Both the position numbers and the translations under genes were made by a program. Of a stretch of 32,937 nucleotides of DNA, positions 32,922-32,937 are shown in pieces (the stretch's first letter is position 1; each line of letters opens with the position of its first letter). The stretch lies in the NCBI RefSeq assembly GCF_002167005.1, contig NZ_NHTN01000067.1:1-32937 (forward strand), given 5' to 3'. Origin of the DNA: Indiicoccus explosivorum (GTDB taxonomy: Bacteria > Bacillota > Bacilli > Bacillales_A > Planococcaceae). The notes beneath the pieces were generated by a model that was not told the origin of the DNA, searched no databases, and worked only from the letters and a program-made list of their open reading frames with translations.

Positions 32922-32937
32922 CTTCTTGCACAGCTGT

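Overview
The window is ordinary low-GC-phylum chromosome (Bacillota, Bacillales) but with a GC-rich base composition. Gene content, strong Shine-Dalgarno (SD) sites, an S-box riboswitch and close similarity to Bacillus-type MtnE and YxlEFG proteins point to a member of the Planococcaceae (a Bhargavaea/Planococcus-like genome). That placement is inference from memory of families, not a search. I see no rRNA, tRNA, CRISPR, insertion sequence or prophage. Most genes lie on the minus strand.

Region 1 (1-5.8 kb): a GTPase, response regulator and histidine kinase unit ending in a strong terminator; a histidine phosphatase; a small CHY zinc-finger protein on the plus strand; and a metallophosphoesterase-GNAT pair. 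Region 2 (5.8-12.7 kb): a yxlEFG-type ABC exporter operon with an ECF-like promoter but no sigma gene beside it, a large FAD dehydrogenase, single-cysteine MsrA, and a CHASE3-HAMP-GAF-GGDEF diguanylate cyclase. Region 3 (12.3-14.1 kb): OsmC and an unusual in-frame fusion of an AAC(6')-like acetyltransferase to a PfkB sugar kinase.

Region 4 (14.2-20.3 kb) is a sulfur/methionine block. A SAM-I riboswitch with its own sigma-A promoter controls metN-metP-metQ and probably a downstream HcxA/YbdH-like hydroxycarboxylate dehydrogenase. Next come mtnU (omega-amidase) and, divergently, mtnE (methionine aminotransferase). Region 5 (20.4-27.3 kb) is a histidine-utilisation locus, transcribed hutU-hutI-hutG-yjiH-hutH. 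hutH has a separate promoter followed by an intrinsic terminator lying directly before its ribosome binding site. Region 6 (27.7-32.9 kb) holds an AraC-type regulator with a degenerate receiver, a YihY/BrkB membrane protein, an acetamidase/formamidase, a SEC-C protein whose stop codon appears to be lost, and a small sigma-70 factor with a long structured leader.

The most interesting unexplained signal is a family of four intergenic tandem-repeat arrays (1-63, 7810-7893, 20275-20379, 27501-27660). Their period is 20-21 bp and they share a short (A/G)ATAA-centred core, but each array has its own homogenised consensus. In all four the core reads in the same direction as the gene lying upstream of the array.
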